From NCBI GenBank assembly GCA_036375995.1, contig DASVBE010000284.1, positions 1-24,326 of the forward strand: DNA of 24,326 nt, read 5' to 3'. The notes beneath the pieces were generated by a model. The model saw nothing but the letters and a program-made list of their open reading frames with translations, did no database searches and was not told the origin of the DNA. Positions 14,728 to 22,324 of this stretch are shown piece after piece; position 1 is the stretch's first letter; the number at the start of each line of letters is the position of its first letter. A program made the translations under genes and the position numbers. Source of the stretch: DASVBE01 sp036375995 (GTDB lineage: Bacteria > Actinomycetota > Actinomycetes > Streptosporangiales > Streptosporangiaceae).

Positions 14728-15570
14728 CTACGGCCGGGCGGCGCGGAGAGCCGTGACTGCCGTCAGGGCGGCGCGGGCTTGGGCTGGGTGGTGGACCCGG
14801 AACACCCGGGCGCCTTGCCAGGCGGAGATGGCCAGGGCGGCGATCGTGCCTTCGCCGCGTTCCTTCAGGCCCACGCCGAGGGCCTCGCCGATGAAGTCCT
14901 TGTTGGACACCGCGACCAGCACCGGCCAGCCGGTTCCGGTCAGCTCGCCGAGCCGCCGGGTCACCTCCAGCGAGTGCCAGGTGTTCTTGCCGAAGTCGTG
15001 CGCCGGGTCGATGAGGATCCCGTCCGGCCGGACGCCGGCCGCGACCGCCCGGTCCGCCCCGGCCGTGATGTACGCCAGCACGTCGGCGACCACATCGTCG
15101 TAGGCCGGCCGCAGCGGCCCGGTCCGCGGCGCCATCGCGCCGGTATGCGCGCAGACCAGGCCGAGGCCGTGCGCCGCGGCCACGCCGGCCAGGTCCGGGT
15201 CGGCCCCGCCCCAGGTGTCGTTGAGCAGGTCCGCACCTGCTACGGCGACCGCCTCGCCGACCTCGGCGCGCCAGGTGTCCACGCTGATCACGGTGTCCGG
15301 GTGACGGGCCCGGACGGCGGCGACCAGCCCGGCTACTCTGCGTACTTCCTCATCAGCGTCCACGTCGTCACCGGGGCCCGCTTTCACGCCGCCGATGTCG
15401 ATGATGTCGGCGCCCGCGGCCACCGCGCGGCTCGCCGCGGCCAGCGCGGCGCCGAACTCCCGGGTGGCGCCCTGGTCGTAGAACGAATCAGGCGTCGCGT
15501 TGACCACCGCCATCACCGCGAACGCGCCCGGCGGCCACTCCCGCGTGCCCAGCCGCAAGGTCCGTGCCAT
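14728..15570 (-). CDS. folP2: FolP2-like dihydropteroate synthase homologue
   Basis: A 280-residue TIM-barrel protein of the pterin-binding family, closest by eye to mycobacterial FolP2 rather than FolP1. Shared traits are VNATPDSFYDQGAT, IDIGGVKAGPG, ISVDTWRAEV, NDTWGGADPD, LVCAHTGAMAPRT and LIDPAHDFGKNTWHSL. The pABA/sulfonamide loop that reads GGxSTRPG in true dihydropteroate synthases is GGVKAGPG here (60-67), losing its Ser, Thr and Arg. The later SRK motif is SNK (222-224). The C-terminal RVH (258-260) is kept. Mycobacterial FolP2 is reported to lack dihydropteroate synthase activity, so folate synthesis should not be assumed. The ATG at 15570 is preferred; GTG at 15573 is possible if the message is leaderless. 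It diverges from guaB1. Confidence 0.9.
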   Translation of the reverse strand: MARTLRLGTREWPPGAFAVMAVVNATPDSFYDQGATREFGAALAAASRAVAAGADIIDIGGVKAGPGDDVDADEEVRRVAGLVAAVRARHPDTVISVDTWRAEVGEAVAVAGADLLNDTWGGADPDLAGVAAAHGLGLVCAHTGAMAPRTGPLRPAYDDVVADVLAYITAGADRAVAAGVRPDGILIDPAHDFGKNTWHSLEVTRRLGELTGTGWPVLVAVSNKDFIGEALGVGLKERGEGTIAALAISAWQGARVFRVHHPAQARAALTAVTALRAARP

Positions 15571-15580
15571 CACCGGCAGC

Positions 15581-15586
15581 AGGATA
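15581..15586 (-). promoter_or_regulatory. Possible -10 for a leaderless folP2-like transcript
   Basis: On the minus strand TATCCT is followed by seven bases and then GTG-ATG (15573-15568), both in frame. No ribosome site precedes the start. This arrangement fits a leaderless mRNA. No convincing -35 was found. Confidence 0.4.
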
Positions 15587-15610
15587 GGCGGTGACCTGCC
15601 GGATACTGGG

Positions 15611-15616
15611 CACAAT
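15611..15616 (+). promoter_or_regulatory. Possible -10 for a leaderless guaB1 transcript
   Basis: CACAAT keeps the A and final T of the TAnnnT consensus and is seven bases before the GTG at 15624. The gene lacks a ribosome site. The call is weaker than for the divergent folP2-like promoter. Confidence 0.3.
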
Positions 15617-15623
15617 CGGGACC

Positions 15624-17063
15624 GTGCGCTTCCTTACTGATTCCCCGCCCACGTACGACCTGGCCTACAGCGACGTGTTCCTGGTGCCGAACCGGTCCGC
15701 GGTGGCCTCCCGGCTCGACGTGGACCTGGCCACGCAGGACGGCAGCGGCACCACGATCCCGGTCATCTCGGCCAACATGACCGCGGTGTCAGGGCGTCGC
15801 ATGGCCGAGACCATCGCCCGCCGCGGCGGGCTGACCGTGCTGCCGCAGGACATCCCGGTGGACGTGGTCGCCGAGGTGGTGGCCTGGGTCAAGAGCCGCG
15901 ACCTGGTGCACGACACGCCGCACACGCTCGGCCCGTCCGATACCACCGGGCACGCGCTCAGCCTGCTGCCCAAGCGCGCCCACGGCGCCGTCGTGGTGAT
16001 CTCCCCCGACGGCCGGCCGGTGGGCGTGGTGACCGAGGCGGACTGCTCGGGGGTGGACCGGTTCACGCAGCTCAGCCAGGTGATGTCGGCCGAGCTGCTG
16101 ACCTTGCCGGCGGGCACCGACCCGGAGCACGCGTTCGGCGTGCTGCACGCCGGGCGGCACCGGCTCGCGCCGGTGGTGGACGGCGAGGGGCGCTGCGTCG
16201 GCATCCTGACCAGGACCGGGGCGCTGCGGGCGACGATGTACACGCCGGCCACCGACGCGGGCGGGCGGCTGCGGGTCGCGGCGGCGCTCGGCATCAACGG
16301 CGACGCCGGCGCCCGGGCCAAGCTGCTCGCCGAGTCGGGCGCGGACATGCTGGTGGTGGACACCGCGCACGGCCATCAGGACAGGATGCTGGACGCGCTG
16401 CAGGCGGTACGCGGGGCCGCGGGCGGGCTGCCGGTGGCCGCGGGCAACGTGGTCACGGCGCGGGGCGTGGCCGACCTGGTCGCGGCCGGGGCCGACATCG
16501 TCAAGGTGGGCGTCGGGCCGGGCGCGATGTGCACCACGCGGATGATGACCGGGGTGGGCCGGCCTCAGTTCAGCGCGGTGCTGGAATGCGCCGCCGAGGC
16601 GCGGCGGCTCGGCAAGCACGTGTGGGCCGACGGCGGCGTCCGGTATCCGCGGGATGTCGCGCTTGCCCTCGCCGCGGGAGCGTCCAATGTCATGATTGGA
16701 TCGTGGTTCGCGGGCACCTGCGAATCGCCGGGCGATGCGTTCCGTGACGCGGATGGCCGCCTGTACAAGGAAAACTTCGGCATGGCCTCGGCGCGGGCCG
16801 TGCGGTTGCGCGCCGCCGCGGACTCGCCCTTCGACCGGGCCCGCAAGGAACTCTTCGAGGAGGGGATCTCCACGTCCCGGATGTACCTGGACGAGCAGCG
16901 CCCCGGCGTGGAGGACCTCATCGACTCGATCACGGCCGGCCTGCGCAGCGCCTGCTCCTACGCGGGCGCCGCCAGCCTGGCCGAGCTGCACGAGCGGGCG
17001 GTCATCGGGGTGCAGGGCGCGGCCGGTTACCACGAGGGCATGCCTATGCCGACGGGCTGGTGA
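15624..17063 (+). CDS. guaB1: GuaB1-family IMP dehydrogenase-like enzyme (GMP reductase in mycobacteria)
   Basis: A 479-residue cytoplasmic barrel enzyme of the IMPDH/GMPR family with two CBS domains inserted after about residue 95 (KRAHGAVVVIS... and ...RCVGILTRTGALRA). Catalytic C303 lies in GVGPGAMCTTRMMTGVGRPQ, followed by WADGGVRYPRDVALALAAGA and NVMIGSWFAGT, which bind the phosphate. YKENFGMASARA and FEEGISTSRM mark the GuaB1 branch rather than the true IMP dehydrogenase GuaB2. Mycobacterial GuaB1 acts as a GMP reductase, converting GMP to IMP; the same role is likely here by homology, and CBS domains imply control by adenine or guanine nucleotides. The GTG at 15624 matches the family start (VRFLTDSPPTYDL). 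The stop overlaps the next gene's GTG. Confidence 0.93.
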   Translation: MRFLTDSPPTYDLAYSDVFLVPNRSAVASRLDVDLATQDGSGTTIPVISANMTAVSGRRMAETIARRGGLTVLPQDIPVDVVAEVVAWVKSRDLVHDTPHTLGPSDTTGHALSLLPKRAHGAVVVISPDGRPVGVVTEADCSGVDRFTQLSQVMSAELLTLPAGTDPEHAFGVLHAGRHRLAPVVDGEGRCVGILTRTGALRATMYTPATDAGGRLRVAAALGINGDAGARAKLLAESGADMLVVDTAHGHQDRMLDALQAVRGAAGGLPVAAGNVVTARGVADLVAAGADIVKVGVGPGAMCTTRMMTGVGRPQFSAVLECAAEARRLGKHVWADGGVRYPRDVALALAAGASNVMIGSWFAGTCESPGDAFRDADGRLYKENFGMASARAVRLRAAADSPFDRARKELFEEGISTSRMYLDEQRPGVEDLIDSITAGLRSACSYAGAASLAELHERAVIGVQGAAGYHEGMPMPTGW

Positions 17064-18088
17064 GATCAGTGATACGACGGGGGCGGCTGTGGCATGCCGC
17101 CGGACGGGTGGCGAGCCGCGGCGGCGGGGCCGCGCTCATCGGGGTGACGCTGGCCGGGGCACCGGTGCTGGCGCCGGGTTCGCTGGCGAGGCTGGCCGGC
17201 CCGGGGCTGGCTGGTACCGGGCCGGCGGCGGCGGCGGTGACCGCGGAGCCTGCCGGGGCACCGGCCGGGCCGGCCAACGTGCTGGCGCTCGGCGCGGACC
17301 TGGTCGACATGCGCAGCGGCGCGACGCTGTGGAGCCGGGCGGCGACCACGCCGCGGCCGATCGCGAGCATTACCAAGGTCATGACCGCGCTGGTCGTGCT
17401 GCGCGACGGGCACCTGGACCGGAAGATCACCGTGACCCGGGCCGCGGTGCGCTACGTGCGGCAGCACGACGGCACGTCGGCCGGGCTGAGGGCCGGCGAC
17501 GTGCTGACCGCCCGCGACCTGCTCAACGCGATGCTGCTGCCGTCCGGCTGCGACGCGGCCTTCCTGCTGGTCTCGGCCTACGCGCCGAGCCAGGCGGACT
17601 TCGTGGCGCAGATGAACGCGCGGGCCGCGGCGCTGCACATGTACAGCACGCACTTCGACAACTTCGACGGGCTGCCGCTGCCCACCGAGAACGCGGACCT
17701 GTCCACGCCGGCCGACCTGATGCTGCTGGCCAAGGCCGCGCTGGCCCGGCCGCTGTTCGCGGCCATCGTGGCCCAGAAGAGCCGGTCGCTGCCGGCCACC
17801 CCGCAGCACAAGGCGTACTTCTGGAAGAACACCAACCTGCTGCTCGGCTCCTACCCGGGCACGATCGGGGTGAAGACCGGCACTACCGCCGGGGCCGGGG
17901 ACTGCCTGCTGTTCGAGGCGACCCGCGGCGGGCGGACGCTGCTCGGCGTGGTGCTGCACGCCAACGGGGCCCGGGTGGCCCGCCGGTTCATCATGGCGTC
18001 GCGGATCCTGAACTGGGGCTTCGGCACGCCCGGTGCGTCGTTCGCGGTGCCGGCCGTGCCCGCCTGGGCCAATCAGCCGAACAGCTAG
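17060..18088 (+). CDS. Secreted D-alanyl-D-alanine peptidase, K15-like (S11)
   Basis: A 342-residue exported serine peptidase of family S11, which trims or transfers stem peptides of peptidoglycan. An N-terminal region of about 65 residues is basic then hydrophobic and Ala/Gly-rich, consistent with a signal or anchor. The active-site motifs are S103-I-T-K106, S162-G-C164 and K272-T-G274. The second motif is normally SxN; the cysteine form SGC is known from the Streptomyces K15 DD-transpeptidase, so this is probably a functional variant. The GTG start overlaps the guaB1 stop as GTGA, so the peptidase is translated from the guaB1 message. No transmembrane anchor follows the catalytic domain. 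Family is sure; carboxypeptidase versus transpeptidase is not. Confidence 0.91.
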   Translation: MRSVIRRGRLWHAAGRVASRGGGAALIGVTLAGAPVLAPGSLARLAGPGLAGTGPAAAAVTAEPAGAPAGPANVLALGADLVDMRSGATLWSRAATTPRPIASITKVMTALVVLRDGHLDRKITVTRAAVRYVRQHDGTSAGLRAGDVLTARDLLNAMLLPSGCDAAFLLVSAYAPSQADFVAQMNARAAALHMYSTHFDNFDGLPLPTENADLSTPADLMLLAKAALARPLFAAIVAQKSRSLPATPQHKAYFWKNTNLLLGSYPGTIGVKTGTTAGAGDCLLFEATRGGRTLLGVVLHANGARVARRFIMASRILNWGFGTPGASFAVPAVPAWANQPNS

Positions 18089-18089
18089 G

Positions 18090-18104
18090 GCCCCGGATCG
18101 GGGC
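18090..18104. terminator. Short convergent hairpin
   Basis: GCCCCG-GAT-CGGGGC lies between the peptidase stop and the end of the convergent alpha/beta hydrolase gene and is followed by TT on +. It may end both transcripts. The stem is only six base pairs, extendable by two G-U pairs. Confidence 0.4.
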
Positions 18105-18116
18105 TTGCCGGCCCGG

Positions 18117-18896
18117 TCAGGCCGACCGGCCAACCTGGCTGGGCACCAGGCTGGCCGCCGTCCGCACCCAGTCGCCGATGCGGTCGAGCAGCGCCGCGCT
18201 GGCGGCCGCCTCGGCGTGGCCGAAGCCGGGGATCACCCACAGGTCCTTGGGCTCGCGGGCGGCCGCGAAGATCTGCTGGGCGTGCTCGACCGGGAAGTAG
18301 CCGTCCTGGTCGCCGTGCACGACCAGCAGCGGCACCGGGGAGATCCGCGCGGCAGCATCGGCGGGCGGCATCGGCACCGGGTCCCACCGGCCGCCGTGGA
18401 TCCGGGTGTTCAGCAGCTTCCTGGTGACCAGCCGGCCGAGCCGCCGCTCGACCGCGAAGTGCACCCGGCGCATCGGCTTGGTGCCGCGGTAGTACCACCA
18501 GCCGGGGCCGCTGACCGACACGACCGCGTCGGCCCCGCCGACCAGGCCCGCGAACCGCAGCACGATCGACGCCCCCATGGAGAAGCCGACCAGCGCGACG
18601 CGGGCGTAGCCGAGCTCGCGGGCGTAGGCGACGACCACGGCCAGGTCCATGATCTCCCGGTCGCCCAGGGTGGAGGCGCCGCCGGACCGGCCGTGCCCGC
18701 GGAAGTCGAAGCTCAGCACCCCGCCGAACCGGCGCAGCCGGCTCATCACCCGCCACACCGAGGGCCGCTGCCAGGACAGCGTGAACCCGTGCGCCACGAT
18801 GATCGCCAGGTCCTCGTCCCCGGGCAGGTGCGCGACGTCGATCGGGACGCCATCGTCAGTGATCAGGGTGCGCGCCTGCGATACCGGGAAGCTCAT
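18117..18896 (-). CDS. Alpha/beta hydrolase
   Basis: A 259-residue cytoplasmic alpha/beta-fold hydrolase. The oxyanion HGF lies near residue 36, the strand LSFDFRGHGRSGG near 61-73, the nucleophile S106 in GFSMG, the acid D196 or D198 in HGDQDG, and the base H227 in GFGHAE. It may be an esterase or lysophospholipase-like enzyme; the substrate cannot be deduced. The ATG at 18896 is the only ATG/GTG start before the domain. AGGAGG abuts it with no gap, far closer than normal, so initiation may be inefficient or leaderless. The gene stands alone, divergent from the cyclase operon across 135 bases and convergent with the peptidase gene. Confidence 0.87.
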   Translation of the reverse strand: MSFPVSQARTLITDDGVPIDVAHLPGDEDLAIIVAHGFTLSWQRPSVWRVMSRLRRFGGVLSFDFRGHGRSGGASTLGDREIMDLAVVVAYARELGYARVALVGFSMGASIVLRFAGLVGGADAVVSVSGPGWWYYRGTKPMRRVHFAVERRLGRLVTRKLLNTRIHGGRWDPVPMPPADAAARISPVPLLVVHGDQDGYFPVEHAQQIFAAAREPKDLWVIPGFGHAEAAASAALLDRIGDWVRTAASLVPSQVGRSA

Positions 18897-19031
18897 CCTC
18901 CTATTCTGCGCGAGGGCCGGCCCCGGACTTCACAGCGATGGCGGGCTGCGGCAGTCTGGTGATCCACCGCCGCGCTCGGGTGCGCTCAGGCGCGCCCGGT
19001 CCGCGCTCAGCCAGTGCCAACGGAGGCCGTC

Positions 19032-19808
19032 ATGCCCGTGCTCCCCGCTTTGCTCGCCGCCCTGCGCGACGGCTCGGTCGAGATCATCGACCTGACCGCC
19101 CGGCTGGAGTCCAGCACGCCGCTGATCAAGCTGCCCGAGCCGTTCGGCAACACGGTGCCCTTCGAGCTGCAGGAGATCAGCCGCTACGACGACCGCGGGC
19201 CGGCCTGGTACTGGAACAACTTCACCACCGGCGAGCACTCGGGCACGCACTTCGACGCACCGGTGCACTGGATCACCGGCCGGGACGGCGAGGACATCGC
19301 GGAGGTGCCCGCCGCCCGGCTGATCGCGCCCGCCGCGGTGCTCGACTTCACCGCCGAGGCCGCCGCGGACCCGGACTTCCTGCTGGAGATCAGCCACGTC
19401 AAGGCGTGGGAGCAGGACCACGGCCCGCTGCCCGAAGGCGGCTGGCTGCTGTACCGGACCGGCTGGGACACGCGGTCGCACTCCCAGGACGAGTTCCTCA
19501 ACGCGAACGAGACCGGCCCGCACACCCCGGGGGTGTCCGTGGAGTGCGCCCGCTGGCTGGCCGAGGAATCCCCGGTGATGGGCTTCGGGGTGGAGACCGT
19601 GGGCACCGACGCCGGGGCGGCGCACTCGTTCGACCCCCCGTTCCCCTGCCACGCGATGCTGCTCGGGGCCGGCAAGTACGGCCTGACCCAGCTGCAGAAC
19701 CTGTCCCGGCTGCCCGACCACGGCGCGGTGGTGATCGCCGGGCCGCTGCCGATCGTGGGCGGCTCCGGCAGCCCGTGCCGCGCGCTGGCGCTGGTCGAGC
19801 GGTCCTGA
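19032..19808 (+). CDS. Cyclase/kynurenine-formamidase-like metal hydrolase
   Basis: A 258-residue protein of the Cyclase (PF04199) family, metal-dependent hydrolases that include kynurenine formamidase and isatin hydrolase. The defining HSGTHFDAPVHW motif at residues 69-80 provides H69, H73, D75 and H79 for metal binding. TPGVSVECARWLAEE and GVETVGTDAGAAHSF in the second half match the family. GGAGG with a 5-base gap precedes the ATG at 19032, which decides this start over an in-frame codon at 19014. Six bases separate its stop from the ThDP enzyme gene, so the two are an operon. Substrates of the family are formamides, cyclic amides or lactone-like rings. The real one here is not shown by sequence. 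Confidence 0.9.
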   Translation: MPVLPALLAALRDGSVEIIDLTARLESSTPLIKLPEPFGNTVPFELQEISRYDDRGPAWYWNNFTTGEHSGTHFDAPVHWITGRDGEDIAEVPAARLIAPAAVLDFTAEAAADPDFLLEISHVKAWEQDHGPLPEGGWLLYRTGWDTRSHSQDEFLNANETGPHTPGVSVECARWLAEESPVMGFGVETVGTDAGAAHSFDPPFPCHAMLLGAGKYGLTQLQNLSRLPDHGAVVIAGPLPIVGGSGSPCRALALVERS

Positions 19809-19814
19809 CGCCCG

Positions 19815-21551
19815 ATGCTCGTTAGCGAGGCGATCGGCGCGGCGCTGGCCGGCCTCGGCGCCGACACCGTGTTCGGCGTGGTCGGCAGCGGCAACTTCCA
19901 CGTGACCAACGCACTGGTGGCCAACGGTGCCCGGTTCGTGGCGGCGCGGCACGAGAACGGCGCCGCGTGCATGGCCGACGGGTGGGCCCGGCTGGCCGGC
20001 CGGCCGGGGATCCTGTCCGTGCACCAGGGTCCGGGGCTGACCAACGCGATCACCGGGATCACCGAGGCGGCCAAGAGCCGGACGCCGATGCTGGTGCTGG
20101 CCGCGGACGTGGCCGCGGCCGCGGTGCGGTCGAACTTCCGGATCGACGTGGCCTCGCTGACCACCGCGATCGGCGCGACCCCGGAGCGGCTGCACTCCCC
20201 GGAGACCGCGGTGGCGGACCTGGCCCGGGCCTACGCCACGGCGGAGCGGGAACGGCGGACGGTGGTGCTGGCCCTGCCGCTGGACGTGCAGGCCGGTTCG
20301 TGTGACGGGCCGGAGCTGGCCGCAGGCCCGCCTGCCGCGGTGCCGGGGACGATCGCGGCCAGCGTGACCGGGGCCGCGGCGATCGCGGGCGGCGCGCCGC
20401 CCGCAGAGACGGTGGAGCAGCTGGCCGCGGCGCTGGCCCGGGCCCGGCGGCCGGTGTTCATCGCCGGGCGGGGCGCCCGGCACGGTGCGGCCGGGCACAG
20501 CGCCGCCGGGCCCGCGCTGGCCCGGCTCGCCGCGGGCTGCGGGGCGCTGCTGGCCACGTCGGCCGCGGCCAAGGGACTGTTCCGCGGCAGCCCGTGGGAC
20601 CTGGACGTGAGCGGCGGGTTCGCCACCCCGCTGGCCGCGGAGCTGATCAGGGATGCGGACCTGGTGGTCGGCTGGGGCTGCGCGCTGAACATGTGGACGC
20701 TGCGGCACGGGCAGCTGATCGGCCCGGACGCCACCGTGGTCCAGGTGGATCACGAGCGTTCTGCGCTGGGCGCGCACCGGCCGGTGGACCTGGCCGTGCT
20801 GGGCGACTGCGCGGCGACCGCGGAGGCCGCCGAGGTGGCCCTGGCCAAGATGGCGGACCAGGAGGACGGCGCTCCCGGGCCGGACGCGGTCGCGGGCTAC
20901 CGGACCGCGGAGGTGGCCGCCCGGATCGCGGCCGAGGGGCGCTGGCGGGACGTTCCGTACGAGGACGACGGCGACGAGGGGCATATCGACCCGCGGACGC
21001 TGAGCATCGGGCTGGACGACCTGCTGCCCGCGGAGCGGGTCGTGGCGATCGACTCGGGCAACTTCATGGGCTACCCGAGCATGTTCCTGTCCGTGCCGGA
21101 CGCCGACGGGTTCACGTTCACCCAGGCGTACCAGTCCATCGGCCTGGGCCTGGCCTCGGCGATCGGCGCCGCGATCGCCCGGCCGGACCGGCTGACCGTG
21201 GCCGCGCTGGGCGACGGCGGCGCGCTGATGGGCGTCAGCGAGCTGGAGACCGCGGTCCGGCTCGGCCTGGGCATGGTCATCGTGATCTACGACGACGAGG
21301 CGTACGGCGCCGAGGTGCACCACTTCGGCCCGGACGGGCACCCGCTCGGCCTGGTCCAGTTCCCGCCGGCCGACATCGCCGCGATCGGCCGCGGCTTCGG
21401 CTGTGACGCGCTGACCGTGCGCGGCCCTGACGACCTGGCCCCGGTCCGGGACTGGCTGGCCGGGCCGCGTTCCGCCCCGCTGGTCATCGACGCCAAGGTG
21501 ACCAGCCACCGCGGCTCCTGGTGGCTGGAGGAAGCCTTCCGCGGGCACTGA
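19815..21551 (+). CDS. Thiamine-diphosphate-dependent enzyme (acetolactate-synthase-like)
   Basis: A 578-residue ThDP enzyme of the acetolactate synthase/2-oxo-acid decarboxylase superfamily with the three usual domains. E47 in ARHENGAACMADGWARL is the residue that activates the cofactor. The central domain has FIAGRGARHGAA, and the C-terminal domain binds ThDP with G466-D-G468. The motif normally closes with N-N or N-D 27 residues later, but here it reads YDDEAYG (D493-D494), so a metal-binding Asn is Asp. The usual acetolactate synthase FAD contacts cannot be confirmed by eye, and no small subunit lies nearby, so valine/isoleucine synthesis is unlikely. It is six bases downstream of the cyclase gene. 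A C-C lyase or decarboxylase in a small catabolic route is the best inference. Confidence 0.88.
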   Translation: MLVSEAIGAALAGLGADTVFGVVGSGNFHVTNALVANGARFVAARHENGAACMADGWARLAGRPGILSVHQGPGLTNAITGITEAAKSRTPMLVLAADVAAAAVRSNFRIDVASLTTAIGATPERLHSPETAVADLARAYATAERERRTVVLALPLDVQAGSCDGPELAAGPPAAVPGTIAASVTGAAAIAGGAPPAETVEQLAAALARARRPVFIAGRGARHGAAGHSAAGPALARLAAGCGALLATSAAAKGLFRGSPWDLDVSGGFATPLAAELIRDADLVVGWGCALNMWTLRHGQLIGPDATVVQVDHERSALGAHRPVDLAVLGDCAATAEAAEVALAKMADQEDGAPGPDAVAGYRTAEVAARIAAEGRWRDVPYEDDGDEGHIDPRTLSIGLDDLLPAERVVAIDSGNFMGYPSMFLSVPDADGFTFTQAYQSIGLGLASAIGAAIARPDRLTVAALGDGGALMGVSELETAVRLGLGMVIVIYDDEAYGAEVHHFGPDGHPLGLVQFPPADIAAIGRGFGCDALTVRGPDDLAPVRDWLAGPRSAPLVIDAKVTSHRGSWWLEEAFRGH

Positions 21552-21576
21552 CGGGGTCGTAGGGCAAGCTGAGCCC

Positions 21577-22233
21577 ATGGAGGCGACGACGGGGCGAGAG
21601 CTGGCCGGGCTGCCGTGGGCGAGGTCCCTGTCGCCGTTCCGCGGCACGCTGCGCGGGCACGGCGAGTACGACGGCGAGCACTTCGACCGGCTGACGCTGG
21701 ACGAGCCCACCGGGGCCAGCGCGCGGTTCATCGAGTGCGCGTTCACCGGGGTCACGATGCACGGCGGTGACCTGCGCCGGGCCCGGCTCAGCGACGTGTG
21801 GATGCAGGACACCCAGTTCGTCGCCACCGGGCTGGCCGAGACCAGCTGGCTGGACGCCACCCTGGCGGGCGTCCAGATCGCTGGCTCGGAGGCGTTCGGC
21901 GCACAGCTGCGCCGGGTCACGTTCCGCGGCTGCAAGCTCGACTCGGTGAACTTCCGCGACGCCGAGCTCATTGACGTGGTGTTCGACGGCTGCCTGCTGC
22001 GGGCCCCGGACTTCGGCAGCGCCCGGCTGACCCGGGTTCGCTTCACCGACTGCCGGCTGGATCAGGCCGACCTGAGCAAGGTCACGCTGGACCAGGTGGA
22101 TCTGCGCGGTGCCGAGCTCGGGCTGATCATCACCCCGGACTCGCTGCGCGGCGCGGTCGTTACCACCGCCCAGCTCTATCAGCTAGCCCCGGTCATCGCC
22201 GAAACGCTCGGGATCAGCGTGGACGGGCCGTAA
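21577..22233 (+). CDS. Pentapeptide-repeat protein
   Basis: A 218-residue protein with an imperfect run of A(D/N)LxX-like pentapeptides from about residue 50 to 185: GGDLRRARLSDVWM, RGCKLDSVNFRDAELIDVVF and QADLSKVTLDQVDLRGAEL are clear examples. Such repeats fold into a right-handed quadrilateral beta helix. Some members mimic DNA and protect gyrase, as MfpA and Qnr do, but most have no known role and this one cannot be assigned. The N-terminal 45 residues and the C-terminal 30 lie outside the helix. The ATG is 25 bases after the ThDP gene stop, with a weak ribosome site, so it may be the third gene of the operon. No signal peptide or membrane segment is seen. Confidence 0.86.
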   Translation: MEATTGRELAGLPWARSLSPFRGTLRGHGEYDGEHFDRLTLDEPTGASARFIECAFTGVTMHGGDLRRARLSDVWMQDTQFVATGLAETSWLDATLAGVQIAGSEAFGAQLRRVTFRGCKLDSVNFRDAELIDVVFDGCLLRAPDFGSARLTRVRFTDCRLDQADLSKVTLDQVDLRGAELGLIITPDSLRGAVVTTAQLYQLAPVIAETLGISVDGP

Positions 22234-22271
22234 TCCTGAAATCTGGTGCTCCGTGACAGCCACCACCGCCT

Positions 22272-22311
22272 GCCGCCCCGGCCCGTGCAGGTGAGGGGCG
22301 GCCGGGGCGGC
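22272..22311. terminator. Strong GC-rich convergent hairpin
   Basis: GCCGCCCCGGCC (22272-22283) and GGCCGGGGCGGC (22300-22311) form a perfect 12-base-pair stem with a 16-base loop. It lies between the pentapeptide-repeat stop and the end of the convergent amt gene, so it can serve both. No T-tract follows. Confidence 0.7.
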
Positions 22312-22324
22312 GGCAGTCAGGCGG

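Noticed and set aside
18975..19016. Three GCGCTC words upstream of the cyclase gene
   Set aside because: Spacing is irregular and the words are too short and GC-rich to count as an operator.
18930..22046. A 1038-codon open frame on -
   Set aside because: It lies opposite the cyclase, ThDP and pentapeptide genes, whose families are clear on +. The product is low-complexity and rich in Arg, Gly and His.
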